Virus record (IMG/VR): IMGVR_UViG_3300024239_000013
Coordinates: 97,142-161,141 of that record
Strand: one strand, 5' to 3'
Origin: a virus
DNA: 64,000 bases
Positions 31,473 through 40,397 of the stretch are shown here, in pieces. Position 1 is the first letter of the stretch. Every line of letters begins with the position of its first letter. Position numbers and translations under genes: made by a program. The notes below the pieces were generated by a model. That model saw only the letters and a program-made list of their open reading frames with translations. It searched no databases and had not been told where the DNA came from.

Positions 31473-32729
31473 TTAGATGAATCTAAGTGCTCTTGAAACC
31501 TTAATTAATTTCTTAGTTAACTCGTCAATATCTTCTCCTCTGGTTGTAATGTTAACAAGTTCTTGTAGATCCTCATTTTCTCCGATTATTCCCTTTAATC
31601 TAACAGAACCATTTTTTAAAAGATATTTTATTAATAGTGCTTTAGCATTTTTATGAATAGCTGATCCTTCCTGACCTGGATCTATGAAAACGCTTGCAGA
31701 TAAGGTCTCTGCAGCTTCGGTGAAATAATCACTCAGTAATCTGTTCAATTCATTAATGGTTTCGATTTTTTCCTGTGCATTACTTCTGATGCTATATGTA
31801 GGCGTTATTAAATGTTCCTTTTCATATCTGCCTTTAGCTCTCTTGAAAGTTCTTTTAAATATTGCGATAAAAACTGAACCAAATATTTCGTTATCTTGAA
31901 TATTACATTTAACCGAATTGTCACCCGTTCTAAAATTAACACTATTTAAAGGCATCCTATTAGAATTATTAACCCTCCATACCTCATAGCTTGAGCCATA
32001 CATCGTTCCAGCTAAAGAACTTTGGCTAACTCCTACTATCCGTGCTACTAATTCCCCGTATAATTCCCCAACTCTCTTCGTTGCTCTTGAATAGAACCTA
32101 TATTTTGGAGATATCTGATCAACTTTATTTATTATAGTTCTATCGTTTTTATCACCCTTACCAACAATTCCCATGTCATCCAGATTTTGTATAGTCGGTA
32201 ATGCTACAACTGCATTAACATCTAAATCTGATAGCTCATGTCCTCCTATAACTTCTTTCATTCTAGAAAGAATCTCTGGCATATCCATTTTGGATCCAAT
32301 AGGAACAAGCTCTTCGAAATTTAATTTAGGTATATCTTTCTTTGGTATGATAGCTGCTGGTATATTATTTCTTATAATTCTTAATAGAAGAGCTCTTAAA
32401 CATTCCTCTGGTGTATTGAACTTAGAAAGGTTATATCTTTCAACCCCCAATTTAGACGAAAGGTACTCATAGCAATATTCACCCTCTTCGTTTTTAAATA
32501 TAGCAACCTTTGCCATAGGACCGGTTCTTCTTTCTAGAACTACCTCTCTATATCTTATTTCATAAACATCAACTCCGATGGATTTTAAGTCTCCTCCTTC
32601 TATGCTATTTCTGAATGAGTCATACATTTCCTTAGTACTATCATTAAGAGAATACCATTTTCTACCTTCGTCGAGTTCAAATTCAGAAGAATTAGATTCG
32701 AATGTTTTATAACCAAGTATTTTTTCCAT
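31473..32729 (-). CDS. putative virion-associated protein
   Basis: 418 residues. N-terminus MEKILGYKTFESNSSEFELD weakly resembles the leader shared with other genes here (see findings). The rest is mixed alpha/beta with an FIDPGQEGSAIHKNAKALL stretch and a helical C-terminus (DIDELTKKLIKVSRALRFI). No domain recognised. Size, position next to 32742-34298 and the leader suggest a head-packaged or structural protein; inference. Confidence 0.55.
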   Translation of the reverse strand: MEKILGYKTFESNSSEFELDEGRKWYSLNDSTKEMYDSFRNSIEGGDLKSIGVDVYEIRYREVVLERRTGPMAKVAIFKNEEGEYCYEYLSSKLGVERYNLSKFNTPEECLRALLLRIIRNNIPAAIIPKKDIPKLNFEELVPIGSKMDMPEILSRMKEVIGGHELSDLDVNAVVALPTIQNLDDMGIVGKGDKNDRTIINKVDQISPKYRFYSRATKRVGELYGELVARIVGVSQSSLAGTMYGSSYEVWRVNNSNRMPLNSVNFRTGDNSVKCNIQDNEIFGSVFIAIFKRTFKRAKGRYEKEHLITPTYSIRSNAQEKIETINELNRLLSDYFTEAAETLSASVFIDPGQEGSAIHKNAKALLIKYLLKNGSVRLKGIIGENEDLQELVNITTRGEDIDELTKKLIKVSRALRFI

Positions 32730-32741
32730 ATAACTATATAT

Positions 32742-34298
32742 TTAAATTCTTTTATCAAACTGTTCAATTATCCAGTCTCTATTAGCTACTATATTTTCCA
32801 TATCGATAATGTCCCTTTCCTTAACCCCAAGTGAATCTAGATCATCCAAATTTAGTATATCCTCCATAGCTTGAATCCCGTCTAGTGAGGTTTCTTTAAT
32901 TTTTTCCATCTCCTCTTTTGTATACTCCTTTCCTACAAGAGCATCAAAAACATTAAATGTTGCTTCTGTATAAATTCCAAATTCTGTGAACATTTTCATA
33001 AAAGTTGATTTAGATAAACCTTTATCCTTAGCTATAATTTCGGCTACAATACCAGAAACTTGTTTCCAATCTTCCTCTGACATTACTCCAGATAGGAAAC
33101 CTTTGTTCATCGAAATTAATGAATGTATAATTTTTGACGGTGTAAGACTTTCCCCTTCTCTGTAATAATATTCCAATGCTAATTTAATGTCACACTCCTT
33201 TTCAAATTTATTTTGTACCTCAGATATCAAATCTTCAGGATATCCAAGTCCTCTTAGAGCATCTATATAATTTCTGAAATAGTTACCATTTTTATCCCTA
33301 AGTCTATTGTTTGGTCTATTTGCATCGGTATGTATAGTTCCGTCTGGGTTTACTGTCATTCCAATTAAGCTTAAATCGTTCGTTATTGGTAATTTTTTGT
33401 TAAGAATGTTAATCTGTACTCTTCCTTTACCGTAAGACCAAAATGTTGAATCTGTTCTAATACACCAGTTTGTATCTGCACATACTGCTCTCTGAGCCTC
33501 TGGTGTTCTAGCTGACATCGCAATATATCCACCTTTTGAATATAATATCCCTGCTTTTGGACCAAGTTCTTTTAGACTTTTAAGTAAACCATTTTCATCT
33601 TGACCCCAAGTTTTTATGTGATCTAAAGCATCTTGGATAAGGTCTTTTAATGCAACTTTCTCGTCGCTATATTGAGGATATAATTCGACATGATCGTACT
33701 TCTTCATAGTTTTGGAGAAAGTCTTCCATGCGTTTTTAACAGTACCCTCGTCGTCTACTACATCTTTCAATCCTTTTAACTGATTTGAAATGGTAGTTAA
33801 TTCATCAAGTTCTTCTTTGGATGCTCTATTAAATGCTTTTTTCATTCTAGGAGTTAGCTCATTGTAAAACTCCTTAAGTTTTCTTCTTCTTTCTATATTT
33901 CTTAATTCGTCACCCAAACGTTCATATCCTGGTCTATGATCTTCATCATCAGGAACTACCTTGGTAAAATCTCCTACTGGCATACTAAGCTCTGAAAGCT
34001 GTCCTTTGAATCTAGTAAGGTATGTTAATATTTCTTCTAGTTCCTCCATATGAGCTTTTTGTTCTATGTAAAATACTAAGAAAGGGAAGACATACCCAGG
34101 TTGTTTACTAAGAAGATTCTTAATTTCAATAAATTTACGATCCATTAAAATTTCTTTCTTTTCTTCATCACTCAATTCTGATGGTTTAACTTTCTTCTTC
34201 TCTGCATATTTTTTAATTAAATAATCTTTTGCAGCTTGAATATTCTCCATCAAAGGGGCAACTTCAAAAAACCCATGGAAACTTTTAATTTTATTCAT
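32742..34298 (-). CDS. large protein with TxWC-type domain, putative virion protein
   Basis: 518 residues. N-terminus MNKIKSFHGFFEVAPLMEN resembles a capsid-targeting leader. Residues 1-240 are helical, with long coiled-coil-like runs. The middle has CADTNWCIRTDSTFWSYGKG, then INILNKKLP, LIGMTVNPDG and TDANRPNNR, the T.WC...T...F..Y motif that I know from unannotated proteins of many large phages. The end is helical. Function unknown. Confidence 0.6.
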   Translation of the reverse strand: MNKIKSFHGFFEVAPLMENIQAAKDYLIKKYAEKKKVKPSELSDEEKKEILMDRKFIEIKNLLSKQPGYVFPFLVFYIEQKAHMEELEEILTYLTRFKGQLSELSMPVGDFTKVVPDDEDHRPGYERLGDELRNIERRRKLKEFYNELTPRMKKAFNRASKEELDELTTISNQLKGLKDVVDDEGTVKNAWKTFSKTMKKYDHVELYPQYSDEKVALKDLIQDALDHIKTWGQDENGLLKSLKELGPKAGILYSKGGYIAMSARTPEAQRAVCADTNWCIRTDSTFWSYGKGRVQINILNKKLPITNDLSLIGMTVNPDGTIHTDANRPNNRLRDKNGNYFRNYIDALRGLGYPEDLISEVQNKFEKECDIKLALEYYYREGESLTPSKIIHSLISMNKGFLSGVMSEEDWKQVSGIVAEIIAKDKGLSKSTFMKMFTEFGIYTEATFNVFDALVGKEYTKEEMEKIKETSLDGIQAMEDILNLDDLDSLGVKERDIIDMENIVANRDWIIEQFDKRI

Positions 34299-34348
34299 AT
34301 CTATAATATTTTAATTTAGATATATATCAAAAATCAAAATCAAATAAT

Positions 34349-34633
34349 ATGAAAATTATCACTAAAATTGATGAGTTTTTGGCTACTAAAACAGCTAATC
34401 AGCCTTCAACTAAGCCTGCAGAGCCTATTACTATACCAAAAACCAGACCGGGGACTACACCAACCCCGACCCCATCTAGGCCAAGTCCAATCAGAAGAGA
34501 TAAACCTTCAGTTGAACCTGCTCCGAAGGCTAAGGTTAATGACGTTATGAAAAGATTCATGGAGGAACTTAGAAAAACTAAAGCACCAATAAATTTCAAT
34601 TTAAGCAAACTAAAAGAAAAGTATGAAGATTAA
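34349..34633 (+). CDS. proline-rich small protein
   Basis: 94 residues on the plus strand. Start MKIITKIDEFLATKTANQPS, then a Pro/Thr linker (PTPTPSRPSPIRRDKPSVEP) and a charged helix (DVMKRFMEELRKTKAP). It could be a scaffold or internal head component. The 50-bp gap to the divergent gene at 34298 must hold both promoters, but no clear box is seen. It overlaps the next gene by 11 bp. Confidence 0.6.
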   Translation: MKIITKIDEFLATKTANQPSTKPAEPITIPKTRPGTTPTPTPSRPSPIRRDKPSVEPAPKAKVNDVMKRFMEELRKTKAPINFNLSKLKEKYED

Positions 34634-36023
34634 TAAAATTAACCAAAGAATAGAGGAAGCATCTCTTAAAGGAAATCCTGCTATACCAGGAGAAGGTGGT
34701 AAAGAAGGGGGATATCTTTCTGATGTTGAAAGAAGAGCAGAAGAAAGAAATGCAGAGCTTGCTAGAAGACACGGAGGAGATATCCCTCGTTTTATGAGTT
34801 TCGTTTCACAAGCTAGACAAATACAATCTGGAAAGGAAAAAGAACTAGAAAAACTTGCAGAAAAAGCAATAAGAGCAATGTATGGAAGTATATTGGATGA
34901 GGTTGAACTTAAAATTAGATTTCCCAAACCTGGAGCAATTAAGGACATGATGGAGAAAGTCCAACCAGAGCCTATGGAAATGCCTCAATTGAAACAACTT
35001 GAAGATGCTGGCATTATTTCGGAAATACATAAGAGAAAGATTGCAAACAATATAACTCAAGGAGAAGCAAAGAACACGAAACTTATGCTAAATTTACCTG
35101 AAGTTGTTGATGGATTGGAGGAAATAATGGGGGGAGAAAATGGCAGAAAATACGTCGATTTGCTTAATAAGATAACAGAAATTGCTGGGTTTTTTGATTG
35201 GAACATACCAATGGAGGTTCAAAAAGAAATGTGGGCTAGAGATAAATCAGGATTCTCCGGATCTGTTAAAGTGGAATGGGAAACTCCGGAAGACTCTAAA
35301 GAGAACGAAGAGAATGCACAAGACATCCTAGATAAGTTAATGAATAGCTCAGATTTACCAGAAGACGACGTGGAAGATCTTTTTGATGAGACTAAACCAA
35401 CTATTCATGCATTGGGTACAGATTTTGCTATGCTGCTTCATGAAACGGTTAAAGGTATCTACGAACTAATCGCAGCTAATGCGATACCGGACGATGAGGA
35501 AGATGCAGAGATTATAATTTCAAATACGGATTCATTAGCAGATGAAATCGAGGATCTTAGATACGGTCCTGAAATTGCTGCAGATCTTAGAGATTTTATA
35601 AATGGATTTCCCGAATCTAACAAGGTTGAGAATTTAAGAGAACACGTTTTTGGTAAACTTATGTTATTACCAGCAAAACAATTCTTAGATACCATATTCT
35701 ATATTCTTAGCGACGATCCTAGAGGTAAACATGCTATTCAAAAACTAATCAATGAGGTTGTAGAAGAGATTAATGATTATAAGGATGCTATAAAAAATGG
35801 GGATTTCGAATCTCCATCTGATAATGAGCCGGAAGAAGAAGGAGAAGTAGATTACGAAAATATGTCAAAAAGAGATCTAATGGCTCTAATTGATCAGGCT
35901 TTAGATGCTGAAGATTATGATAGAGTAAGAGATCTTTCTCAATATTTAAAAGAATCGAAGCAGAGGGATCTTTTCGAAAGAGTCCATCAAAAATTAGGAT
36001 ATCCAGGTAAAAGAGATATTTAA
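34623..36023 (+). CDS. putative virion protein, acidic and helical
   Basis: 466 residues. It opens MKINKINQRIEEASLKGNPA and has a Gly-rich segment (IPGEGGKEGGYLSDVERRAE), long helices and three very acidic stretches (ETPEDSKENEENAQ; DDEEDAEIIIS; EPEEEGEVDYEN). No domain recognised. The acidic, DNA-mimic-like composition and cotranscription with the Pro-rich gene suggest an internal head or scaffold role; inference. The transcript ends at the bidirectional terminator 36050-36085. Confidence 0.6.
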   Translation: MKINKINQRIEEASLKGNPAIPGEGGKEGGYLSDVERRAEERNAELARRHGGDIPRFMSFVSQARQIQSGKEKELEKLAEKAIRAMYGSILDEVELKIRFPKPGAIKDMMEKVQPEPMEMPQLKQLEDAGIISEIHKRKIANNITQGEAKNTKLMLNLPEVVDGLEEIMGGENGRKYVDLLNKITEIAGFFDWNIPMEVQKEMWARDKSGFSGSVKVEWETPEDSKENEENAQDILDKLMNSSDLPEDDVEDLFDETKPTIHALGTDFAMLLHETVKGIYELIAANAIPDDEEDAEIIISNTDSLADEIEDLRYGPEIAADLRDFINGFPESNKVENLREHVFGKLMLLPAKQFLDTIFYILSDDPRGKHAIQKLINEVVEEINDYKDAIKNGDFESPSDNEPEEEGEVDYENMSKRDLMALIDQALDAEDYDRVRDLSQYLKESKQRDLFERVHQKLGYPGKRDI

Positions 36024-36049
36024 TAAAATAAGGACAAAATAAAAAAAAA

Positions 36050-36085
36050 TAAAAAACCTAGAACTTTAAAATTCTAGGTTTTTTT
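36050..36085. terminator. bidirectional terminator between convergent genes
   Basis: 9-bp perfect stem AACCTAGAA/TTCTAGGTT, with an A run before and T7 after. It serves the plus-strand gene ending at 36023 and the minus-strand nadV gene ending at 36106. Confidence 0.85.
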
Positions 36086-36105
36086 ATTTTATATTCTAAA
36101 TTTAT

Positions 36106-37662
36106 CTATGAATTCTTTAAACTTTCTTTTAGACGATTTCTAACATCCTCTAGAGTTGTTCTATTTTTAAATTCACCATTTAGATATATTGTTTTTAGTT
36201 CACCTTGATTTTCTCTTTCCCAATCACAGTGATCGTATAATTCATATTTACCATCAACGTCATTTTTAAATACTGATAATAAACCGGTTGCAGATTTTTT
36301 AATACCATCATCTGTAATAGGATCTTTGAAGATTTCTCTTGCTTCTCCATTTACTTCTACGTAGGTTGCTTTCATTGCGAAACCGAAAGTATCACGTGTA
36401 TTGTACTGATATGTAAATGAACCAATTCCTAAAACAACGTTGGTTGATGCGAATCCTTTTTCTGCTAATCTTCTACAAATTTCTTCTGCTCTTTCTAATG
36501 TAATAGAATCTCCATAAATTGCACCGATATGAGGATCTAAAACCTTATATCCCTGCTCGTTCACCTCCCCGCCGAAAACATCCCATAAAAGTTCAATAAC
36601 ACCCTTAAATTCAGGTCTATCCCATTCGTCAACATCATCGTAATACTTAAATGCTTCTAGCGCTTTTGGATTGGTATTAAGTCCGCATAAGATATCTACT
36701 GGATCCCCACTATCAGGTCTAATTACCAATTTACCATCTCTGGATAGAATTTCATCCTTTAATTCTTTGACATGACTAGTACAAACTTTCCACAAATCCC
36801 ATGTATCCGATACCACAGATAGAATCCCAGTAGGATATGTCTTAATGAGTCTTCTAAAAGTTTCTAGTTCGTCTTCCTTTCCTCCTGCGCACATTACAGA
36901 ATGTTCAGTTGCATTTACACTTCCACAAACCATTCCTTCTGCATGATAGTATTTACGAGCTCCGTAAATAGTTGGTAAGCTATCAGATCCCAAGAAAGAA
37001 GTAAGGTGAGAAACACCGGAAGAGATTACAGCCTCTACCGAGTCCATCCCTCTCATAGAGAAATCGTGACCTTGCCAATCAACGAACCAAGATTTTTCGG
37101 CATCTGTTTTTTCTTGCCATTTTGTAAGAATCTTTCTGTATTGGTGTGCGATGGTTGCTGAAGTCATCGGTTTCCATAAAAGATTTGATAATATAGTTTC
37201 TAGATAATTGGTAACCCAATAGAACTTAGGGTGTGTGTTGTATATGGTTAAAACCGGAACCCTAATAGGAACTAAGCTACCTTCATCTATAGCTTTAACG
37301 TGGATTGGAAGATATCCAAGATCCCATAATTCCTGGAAGTGCGTTACATCGTAATCAGATCCCAGATACATTGAAAGTTCTTTTTTCATTTCTTCAACAA
37401 CTGGAACTAGATAAGTTGGATCGTTTTTTCTTTTAACTAACATAAGATCTCTTTCTAGACCGTGTTGGAAAAATTCTTTTTCAAAAGCTTCGTGTATTTG
37501 CATCATCGTCATCTGCTCTCCAAAGCTAACGACTGCGTCACAACCAGAAGGTGCATATTTATTACTTCTTGGAGTGAAATTAGAGTAAACTAGTTCTGTT
37601 CCTTCTGGGTATTGTTGATGGTGTCCTGTTTTATAACCATCTGTTAAAAGTAGTGGATTCAT
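36106..37662 (-). CDS. nadV: nicotinamide phosphoribosyltransferase (NadV/NAMPT) family
   Basis: 518 residues, close to NAMPT length. NPLLLTDGYKTGHHQQYPEG, YSNFTPRSNKY, GHDFSMRGMDSVEAVISSG, ATEHSVMCAGG, LVIRPDSGDPVDILCG and GIGSFTYQYNTRDTFGFAMK are the family's signatures, including the phosphate-binding RPDSGDP and GIGS loops. It joins nicotinamide to PRPP to make NMN. In phage NARP1 modules a homologue (Namat) instead uses ADP-ribose pyrophosphate to make NAD+ directly. The adjacent prs-like gene (18-bp gap) makes either activity possible. A terminator follows. Confidence 0.93.
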   Translation of the reverse strand: MNPLLLTDGYKTGHHQQYPEGTELVYSNFTPRSNKYAPSGCDAVVSFGEQMTMMQIHEAFEKEFFQHGLERDLMLVKRKNDPTYLVPVVEEMKKELSMYLGSDYDVTHFQELWDLGYLPIHVKAIDEGSLVPIRVPVLTIYNTHPKFYWVTNYLETILSNLLWKPMTSATIAHQYRKILTKWQEKTDAEKSWFVDWQGHDFSMRGMDSVEAVISSGVSHLTSFLGSDSLPTIYGARKYYHAEGMVCGSVNATEHSVMCAGGKEDELETFRRLIKTYPTGILSVVSDTWDLWKVCTSHVKELKDEILSRDGKLVIRPDSGDPVDILCGLNTNPKALEAFKYYDDVDEWDRPEFKGVIELLWDVFGGEVNEQGYKVLDPHIGAIYGDSITLERAEEICRRLAEKGFASTNVVLGIGSFTYQYNTRDTFGFAMKATYVEVNGEAREIFKDPITDDGIKKSATGLLSVFKNDVDGKYELYDHCDWERENQGELKTIYLNGEFKNRTTLEDVRNRLKESLKNS

Positions 37663-37680
37663 TATATTATTATTGTTTAA

Positions 37681-38559
37681 TTAAAATATGTTCATTTGTG
37701 TTACTTTACTTGTATCTCCTTTTAAATCTTCTAAGTCTGAATAAGAATTAGTTGTAAAAATTCCTTCGAAATTTTTATTTAGCTCATCGAACCCGGCTGA
37801 AAATATACCGTGCGTTACAACTAGATATATTTTAGCATCCTGATCTTTCTCTTTAATCGCTTTAGAAAGCTCGTTGAACGTTCTTCCCCCGTCACATATG
37901 TCATCTACGATAATGTAATTTAAACCCTTTTTAATAAGCTCTGGGATTTCTGTTTTAATAATCTTACCAATAGAAAGGTCTCTTATCTTATTAGCAGTAA
38001 TTATATTTTCTATTTGGAAATTCTGGGCTACGTCAAAAACTTTCTTATAAGCTCCAGAATCTGGACTGACTAGACATACTCTATCACGTGCACCGTTTCT
38101 ATTGTCAATTTTTGTTAGTGCAAATTTAACTAGTTCGTAATTATTAATCTTAGTGTAGTTTTCTAAGCATGCTTCTAAAACATCAGAATGAGGATCCGTT
38201 ACTGTAACTCTATTAAATCCTTGAGCATTGATAATTGGTGAAATAACTTTTTTAAGGTAATTTACACTTCCCATTTCAAATTTTCTATCACTTCTAGATC
38301 CAATAAAATACGGAACATAAAGATCCACTGATTTAAACCCAATTTCTTTTAAAGCTTGGTTTGCACATATGATAATCTCTAAATCTCTAAAGTTATTCAA
38401 TCTTGATTTTATCGTAACCGATTCCTCTCCGGCTATTTTCGGAAAAAGCATATTGGTAAATTTCACATTCTGTTGACCGTCCGGGAATTTAATTATTTCA
38501 TATTTTAAACTCCAAATGTCTTTTGGGTTTACTAAATTTAATATTGTTCGTGAAGACAT
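37681..38559 (-). CDS. prs: ribose-phosphate pyrophosphokinase family (PRPP or ADPR-PP synthetase)
   Basis: 292 residues, somewhat shorter than bacterial Prs. IIKFPDGQQNVKF opens it, VDLYVPYFIGSRSDRKFEMG is the ATP-binding flexible loop region, VTVTDPHSD is the catalytic His region, LVSPDSGAYKKVF follows, and NYIIVDDICDGGRTFNELSK is the PRPP-binding loop. It would supply PRPP to the NadV neighbour, or, as Adps in NARP1, pyrophosphorylate ADP-ribose. Telling the two apart needs comparison with biochemically tested members. Confidence 0.9.
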   Translation of the reverse strand: MSSRTILNLVNPKDIWSLKYEIIKFPDGQQNVKFTNMLFPKIAGEESVTIKSRLNNFRDLEIIICANQALKEIGFKSVDLYVPYFIGSRSDRKFEMGSVNYLKKVISPIINAQGFNRVTVTDPHSDVLEACLENYTKINNYELVKFALTKIDNRNGARDRVCLVSPDSGAYKKVFDVAQNFQIENIITANKIRDLSIGKIIKTEIPELIKKGLNYIIVDDICDGGRTFNELSKAIKEKDQDAKIYLVVTHGIFSAGFDELNKNFEGIFTTNSYSDLEDLKGDTSKVTQMNIF

Positions 38560-38571
38560 AATCTATTTTTT

Positions 38572-39240
38572 TTAATATTGTTTTCTTAATAATTCTATAA
38601 CATCCCATGCATCCTCAAGTGCATTATGTGTTACCTTTCCTTTCAATCCTGCTCTTTCCTTACATAAATCTAGAGAAGGAACAGAATCGTCATCTTTCCA
38701 ATCTATAAAATATACGCCAGGATCTATAATTCTCTGTCTAATTCTTATTGCTTGCTTCCATCTAGGCAATCTTTCCAGGAAAAGCTTATCAAAAGTTCCG
38801 AAATTCTTACCTGCGACATTAATCTGTGCAGGAGTCATTCTAGAAGTTAAGATTGGGTATGATTTTCCATTAATCACTTTCATAGGAGTATCTAGAGAAG
38901 AGACTGATACTAATCCATTTTCATATAGAAAATCATGGAATGCTTCTACGACATCTTCTTCTTTTAAAAATTGCATACCTGTCATATGAACAATATCATT
39001 CTTTTCATCCTGTGATTTTGCAGTTTGGTATTCAACCAAAGTCTCTATGAGATCCCGATTCATATTAATGGCAAATAGAGATCCAGATATATCCTGTCTT
39101 AATATACCCACATGAAATTTAGGTAATTCGTCAAAGGGTAATTTTTTTTCAGTGTCTTCGATTATTGCTCCAATCGAAAGTATCTGATTTTTTTCGATAT
39201 CGAGACCACTGGTCTCGATATCAATGCTTATGTATTTCAT
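38572..39240 (-). CDS. DnaQ-like 3'-5' exonuclease (DEDDh)
   Basis: 222 residues. [20 protein letters not shown] is Exo I (Asp/Glu pair), NVAGKNFGTFDKLFL is Exo II (Asp), and THNALEDAWDVIELLRKQY is Exo III with the His and Asp of the DEDDh type. An insertion (about 60-110) separates Exo I and II. Probably degrades ssDNA or RNA ends during replication or recycling. It ends 12 bp from prs, and its start overlaps the small Cys-rich gene. Confidence 0.85.
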   Translation of the reverse strand: MKYISIDIETSGLDIEKNQILSIGAIIEDTEKKLPFDELPKFHVGILRQDISGSLFAINMNRDLIETLVEYQTAKSQDEKNDIVHMTGMQFLKEEDVVEAFHDFLYENGLVSVSSLDTPMKVINGKSYPILTSRMTPAQINVAGKNFGTFDKLFLERLPRWKQAIRIRQRIIDPGVYFIDWKDDDSVPSLDLCKERAGLKGKVTHNALEDAWDVIELLRKQY

Positions 39241-39436
39241 TTTTTTCTATTTTAGATTCATATTTTTTACATGACTTGATCCAAATTGGATCGTAGTTAT
39301 ATGGGAATAGAAATGACCATTGATTAACATGGATCTTTACGTCACCATCTTTAATCTCAGCATCACATTTAGAGTGTGCATCACCAATTAAATTTTTTCT
39401 ATATTTACAAGTGTAACATTTAGGCTTTTCGCTCAT
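39221..39436 (-). CDS. small Cys-rich protein, paralogue of 19652-19849
   Basis: 71 residues. [18 protein letters not shown] and [20 protein letters not shown] align with the array copy 20 kb away. It overlaps the exonuclease gene by 20 bp and the epimerase fragment by 4 bp. One zinc site is likely; role unknown. Confidence 0.65.
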   Translation of the reverse strand: MSEKPKCYTCKYRKNLIGDAHSKCDAEIKDGDVKIHVNQWSFLFPYNYDPIWIKSCKKYESKIEKNEIHKH

Positions 39437-39774
39437 CGCTTAATCTTTTGAAGTGTTCTAATGTCTTTTTTTAAACCTTCTGCTCTTTTAATCACTGGTT
39501 CCCATCCAAGTATATTTTTTGCCTTCGTTATGTCAGGATTTCTCTTTTTAGGATCGTCCTGCGGAAGAGATTTGTATTGAATCTTATTATAAGATCCTGT
39601 TAATTCTATGATCTCTTCAGCAAATTGTTTTATCGTTACTTCTTCCGGATTCCCTATATTCATTGGATAACTATAATCACTCAGAAGGAGTCTATAAATT
39701 CCCTCTACTAGATCATCTACGTAGCAAAAACTCCTGGTTTGATTTCCGTCACCAATTCTAAAATTTACCGTCAC
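39433..39774 (-). pseudogene. C-terminal fragment of a UDP-glucuronate decarboxylase-like SDR
   Basis: 113 residues matching only the last third of UXS-type NAD-dependent sugar epimerase/decarboxylases: [73 protein letters not shown]. The Rossmann NAD site and the catalytic Tyr-x-x-x-Lys are absent, and no remnant of them lies upstream. The frame opens with GTG inside the 3' end of the glucosaminidase gene. It is probably a deletion remnant, though a domain-only function cannot be excluded. Confidence 0.7.
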
Positions 39775-40303
39775 TCTTATCTGATGGAATTTCTCCTATT
39801 ATATCCTTATGCTTTTTTATAATAGCTTTTATCTTTATGCTGTATGAAGAGTTAGAAGAATAGTTTCTATTTAATTTTTCTAAGTATTCTGTCCTAGTGA
39901 TATTTCCTCTTTTTAGAATTCTTTCCTGATATAATTTATAATCATCCACGCTATCGTGCCATGTTTCATAAAAAGAAAATCCTCTTTTTTCTCCCTTTGC
40001 TGTTGTTGGCCTTTTTTTAGGCATTTTCATACCAAATATATTGGAATTTGATTTAGAGATCTTACTCTTAAAATATCCAGACTCGAGAATAGCTTGAGCA
40101 AAAGCAATATCGGGAAACTCTATTCCGGATTTTAAAATCCTTTTGTATAGATTTTCCAGCGTCAGAATCAAATCATCTGGATCCTCATCTTTTTGATTGT
40201 AGTAATATGAATTTGGATAGTATTCATATACTTGATTTGCTTTTATACTCAGACTAAAAAAGACCGATAGAATTGTAATAAATAAACTTAATTTCATTTT
40301 CAT
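39758..40303 (-). CDS. secreted glucosaminidase-like peptidoglycan hydrolase
   Basis: 181 residues. A Sec signal peptide ([20 protein letters not shown]; start at 40303 or two codons later) precedes a domain with [34 protein letters not shown] and [18 protein letters not shown], the pattern of GH73-type endo-N-acetylglucosaminidases. The Glu in ILESG is the likely catalytic acid. It would act in the periplasm on the host wall. It is divergent from the GH19 endolysin, with a promoter candidate between. Confidence 0.8.
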   Translation of the reverse strand: MKMKLSLFITILSVFFSLSIKANQVYEYYPNSYYYNQKDEDPDDLILTLENLYKRILKSGIEFPDIAFAQAILESGYFKSKISKSNSNIFGMKMPKKRPTTAKGEKRGFSFYETWHDSVDDYKLYQERILKRGNITRTEYLEKLNRNYSSNSSYSIKIKAIIKKHKDIIGEIPSDKSDGKF

Positions 40304-40328
40304 ATTTTATTCTTTTTCTATTATAGTG

Positions 40329-40349
40329 CAAATTTATATAAAGAATCCG
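40329..40349 (-). promoter_or_regulatory. CG-N11-TAAATTTG promoter candidate
   Basis: Minus strand CG at 40349-40348, 11 nt, TAAATTTG at 40336-40329, upstream of the glucosaminidase gene. TTTTTTTATCC precedes the CG. Confidence 0.6.
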
Positions 40350-40397
40350 GGATAAAAAAATAATAGGTTAAGAATTATCTATTATTAGAATATATAA

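Noticed and set aside
34368-34608. Overlapping frames on both strands across the Pro-rich gene
   Set aside because: Low-complexity Pro/Thr coding DNA leaves several frames open; only the plus-strand 34349-34633 frame overlaps the next gene in the usual way.
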